From the NCBI GenBank assembly GCA_964593905.1, contig CAZQLE010000081.1, positions 1 through 15,445 of the forward strand: a stretch of 15,445 nt of DNA. Reading direction: 5' to 3'. Shown here in pieces: positions 13,711 to 15,445 of the stretch. The translations under genes were made by a program, and so were the position numbers. Every line of letters starts with the position of its first letter. Within the stretch, counting starts at the first letter, position 1. Below the pieces are notes generated by a model, which worked only from the letters and a program-made list of their open reading frames with translations, was not told the origin of the DNA and did no database searches. This stretch comes from CAZQLE01 sp964593905. Its GTDB lineage: Bacteria > Chloroflexota > Anaerolineae > Anaerolineales > Anaerolineaceae.

Positions 13711-14445
13711 ATGAAATCTACCTTTTCGACCCGAATGAATACAGCCCGCGCCTGGTTTGTTCATCTATATACCAGCCTGGGTCTGGCTGCGGCTTTGCTG
13801 GCGTTGATTGCCATTTTTAACGGTAACCTGGAGAATGCTTTTGCCTATCTGGGAATTGCGCTGTTCATTGATGCCACCGACGGCACGCTGGCGCGCGCCT
13901 GGAAGGTGACCGTCTGGACGCCGCAGTTTGACGGGCGCAAGCTGGATGATATTACCGATTACATTAACTACGGTTTTCTGCCCCTCTTCATGCTTTATCG
14001 CTTTAACATGGTCGGCGGATCGCTGGGTGTGATCACCCTGGCAATTACACTGATCGCCGCTGCCTACGGTTTTTGCCAGAAGGCCGCCAAAACCAACGAA
14101 GGCTACTTCACCGGCTTTCCCAATTTCTGGAACGTGGTGGTCTTTTACATGTTCCTGTTGCGCACCCCGCCCACAGTCAACGCCATTGTTCTGCTGGTGC
14201 TGGCTTTTCTGGTGTTTGTACCCATGGAGTTTGTCAGCTTCAGCACCCGCCCGTTTCGCCGTCTGACCTTTGCAATGGCCGGTCTGTATGGTGTGGCGCT
14301 GTTTTATCTGGTGTTAAACTTCCACACCGCCCAACCGCCGGTGGTGATTGCAACTTTAATTTTCCCGGTTTACTACATCGGCATCTCGGCTTATTTGTTT
14401 ATCAGCCGCCGGTTGGATGATCGCCGCCTGAGCCAGGAAGCATAA
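13711..14445 (+). CDS. pcs: Phosphatidylcholine synthase (CDP-alcohol phosphatidyltransferase)
   Basis: This 244-residue membrane enzyme joins CDP-diacylglycerol and choline to make phosphatidylcholine, releasing CMP. The CDP-alcohol phosphotransferase motif has the longer spacing typical of Pcs: Asp57-Gly58, Ala61-Arg62, twelve residues, Gly75, Asp79, Asp83. The family block GYFTGFPNFWNVVVFYMF (131-148) is also present. About eight hydrophobic segments and the length (S. meliloti Pcs is about 240 residues) agree. The start at 13711 has GGAG 8 bases upstream; frames open earlier, to 13531, but that stretch holds the promoter and leader. It stands alone between its own promoter and a strong terminator. 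Choline would have to be imported or made elsewhere, since no choline gene is in the window. Confidence 0.9.
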   Translation: MKSTFSTRMNTARAWFVHLYTSLGLAAALLALIAIFNGNLENAFAYLGIALFIDATDGTLARAWKVTVWTPQFDGRKLDDITDYINYGFLPLFMLYRFNMVGGSLGVITLAITLIAAAYGFCQKAAKTNEGYFTGFPNFWNVVVFYMFLLRTPPTVNAIVLLVLAFLVFVPMEFVSFSTRPFRRLTFAMAGLYGVALFYLVLNFHTAQPPVVIATLIFPVYYIGISAYLFISRRLDDRRLSQEA

Positions 14446-14467
14446 ACACAGCCGCTTAAAAACAGAC

Positions 14468-14508
14468 AGCAGATCGGGGTCCGTTCAACACCCCGGTCTG
14501 CTTTTTTT
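14468..14508 (+). terminator. Rho-independent terminator after pcs
   Basis: A 13-base stem (AGCAGATCGGGGT at 14468-14480, ACCCCGGTCTGCT at 14490-14502; one G-T wobble) with a 9-base loop is followed by T7 (14502-14508). It lies 22 bases after the pcs stop. Confidence 0.93.
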
Positions 14509-14804
14509 AACTCCCCGGCGCGTTCAAAAAACCCGCTCCTGTTTGCCCCCCCGGCACTCGCCTTTTTGAGGATTGACTCTCAAGCAAGATAAATGCTATA
14601 AATTAGATAATAATTATAACATATAGGCACCCCGCACACTCCTTTGCAAGTCAACCCCAGAAATTTTGAAAATTAAGCTCGCTCGCCCTTCATCCCCCCC
14701 CACTCCTGATTTTCAAAAGTTCCGCCAAAGCAGCCTGAATCGATGAACTTTCGGGAACATCCACCCAGGACAGAAAAATGCCTGGCAGTTCGGTTGTCGT
14801 TTTC
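14509..14804 (+). other. Intergenic region with promoter and long leader
   Basis: This stretch holds no convincing gene. It contains C-rich runs, an AT-rich promoter block (14573-14640) and a leader with an inverted repeat, TTTTGAAAAT (14664-14673) with ATTTTCAAAA (14709-14718), and a small hairpin, CCAGG (14765-14769) with CCTGG (14781-14785). No known riboswitch pattern was recognised. Minus-strand frames here oppose the helix-hairpin-helix gene and look like shadows. Confidence 0.5.
14573..14602 (+). promoter_or_regulatory. Promoter for the helix-hairpin-helix gene
   Basis: TTGACT (14573-14578) and TATAAA (14597-14602) are 18 bases apart, with TG at 14594-14595 giving an extended -10. The start point would be near 14609, leaving a leader of about 208 bases before the ATG at 14817. 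Nearby TA-rich steps could be alternative -10 elements. Confidence 0.65.
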
Positions 14805-14810
14805 AGGAGG
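14805..14810 (+). promoter_or_regulatory. Ribosome binding site of the helix-hairpin-helix gene
   Basis: AGGAGG, a perfect Shine-Dalgarno, lies 6 bases before the ATG at 14817 and fixes that start. Confidence 0.9.
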
Positions 14811-14816
14811 GTACAA

Positions 14817-15445
14817 ATGGCCGTAAAGGTGAACGTGAACACCGCCAGCCAGAGCGATCTGGAACAGGTGCCGGGTATTGGGCAGGCGATTGCCAAAAAA
14901 ATTATCGATCACCGTCCCTATCATAATTTGCAAGATCTATATTCCAAAGCTATTGCCGATAAACGAACATTAAATGCCTTCATCCATCTGCTCACCACCG
15001 CCGACGGGTTTGATGAGACAGTGCTGATCGACAGCGTCTTGCCGCTCAAATCGAAAAATGATCCGGCAGAAAAATTTGTCGGTTACCGCGTAACCGCCAG
15101 CTACTTTGTGCGCCATACCGCCGCAGACGGAACAACCAGCAGCGAATTGCAGCGCGCCCAGGCGGGCATAAATGCAGATCAAAAGGCGGTCATCCTGCTC
15201 AGGGCCGGGCTGGATATTCCCGGGCAGATCAAGGTGGATGTGGAAGCGCCGGGCGGGGTGACGGTCTTCAGCCAGCTTTACCCGGCCATTGCCGATTTTG
15301 GCAATAAAGACCTGGCCGCGCTGGAATTTGATACCCAGCCCGCGCCGGTGGTCGCGCTGGCAGCGCTCGACCGCCCCACGCTGATCAAAGGCCGGCTGTT
15401 GGATCTGGCCGGGCAGCACAAAACCGAAGAGGTACAGATTATCTT
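14817..15445 (+). CDS. Helix-hairpin-helix protein with uncharacterised C-terminal region (partial)
   Basis: The frame is open from the ATG at 14817 to the right edge, giving 209 residues. Residues 4-40 form a ComEA-like helix-hairpin-helix: VNVNTASQSDLEQVPGIG (5-22) then AIAKKIIDHRPY (24-35), a motif that binds DNA without sequence specificity or makes protein contacts. After a helical linker (to about 62), residues 85-209 are beta-rich, with repeats of strand-like stretches (YRVTASYFVRH, AVILLRAGLDIPG, IKVDVEAPGGVTVF). A new domain seems to begin near LIKGRLLDLAGQHKTEEVQII (189-209), recalling carboxypeptidase-regulatory-like repeats. Unlike ComEA there is no signal peptide or membrane segment before the motif. 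I do not recognise the rest. It has its own promoter and a perfect ribosome site. Confidence 0.85.
   Translation, partial: MAVKVNVNTASQSDLEQVPGIGQAIAKKIIDHRPYHNLQDLYSKAIADKRTLNAFIHLLTTADGFDETVLIDSVLPLKSKNDPAEKFVGYRVTASYFVRHTAADGTTSSELQRAQAGINADQKAVILLRAGLDIPGQIKVDVEAPGGVTVFSQLYPAIADFGNKDLAALEFDTQPAPVVALAALDRPTLIKGRLLDLAGQHKTEEVQII

Noticed and set aside
14743..14826. Short upstream frame (27 codons) in the leader of the helix-hairpin-helix gene
   Set aside because: It overlaps the ribosome site and start codon of that gene, but has no ribosome site of its own and no regulatory-peptide pattern, so it is not called as a gene.
14673..14933. Minus-strand frame at the start of the helix-hairpin-helix gene
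   Set aside because: It opposes the perfect ribosome site, ATG and helix-hairpin-helix codons of the + strand gene and has no motifs of its own.

Overview
The window is GC-rich bacterial DNA, densely packed with genes in operon-like runs. Gene content (DUF92 protein, bactofilin, NeuD-type acetyltransferase, a ProRS-like protein with an insertion domain, PadR and GyrI-like proteins) and codon use suggest a Chloroflexota (Anaerolineae-like) chromosome. That placement is an inference from general resemblance, not from any marker gene.

Left part (1-7678). A short C-terminal gene end on the + strand closes with a strong hairpin terminator. Facing it is a long minus-strand run, in order of transcription: DNA-3-methyladenine glycosylase, NeuD/PglD-like O-acetyltransferase, bactofilin, CPBP membrane protein, prolyl-tRNA-synthetase-like protein, DegT-type aminotransferase, PH-domain membrane protein and DUF92 membrane protein. 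Gaps from the acetyltransferase onward are 6-40 bases, so these seven genes are probably co-transcribed. Acetyltransferase, bactofilin and aminotransferase together suggest surface-glycan or envelope work. The most unusual gene is the ProRS-like protein: its editing and anticodon-binding domains look intact, but all three synthetase active-site motifs are degenerate.

Middle part (7679-9488). guaB (IMP dehydrogenase family) runs on the + strand from a promoter and structured leader shared, in opposite orientation, with the glycosylase gene. Between guaB and the next, convergent gene lie three short REP-like palindromes whose stems show compensatory base changes.

Right-middle part (9489-13518). 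A minus-strand operon encodes a PadR regulator, two tandem GyrI-like small-molecule-binding proteins and a metal-dependent amidohydrolase. Overlaps and 3-12 base gaps link the genes. A perfect 10+10 base palindrome lies over the padR promoter, which suggests autorepression. A divergent promoter drives a small protein of unknown function, translationally coupled to a SAM-dependent methyltransferase. The layout resembles a sensing or detoxification locus.

Right part (13519-15445). A phosphatidylcholine synthase gene (pcs) has its own promoter, a terminator-like hairpin in its leader and a strong terminator after it. The window ends inside a gene with a ComEA-like helix-hairpin-helix start, a near-consensus promoter and a leader of about 200 bases. 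No tRNA, rRNA, CRISPR array, transposase or phage gene was seen.
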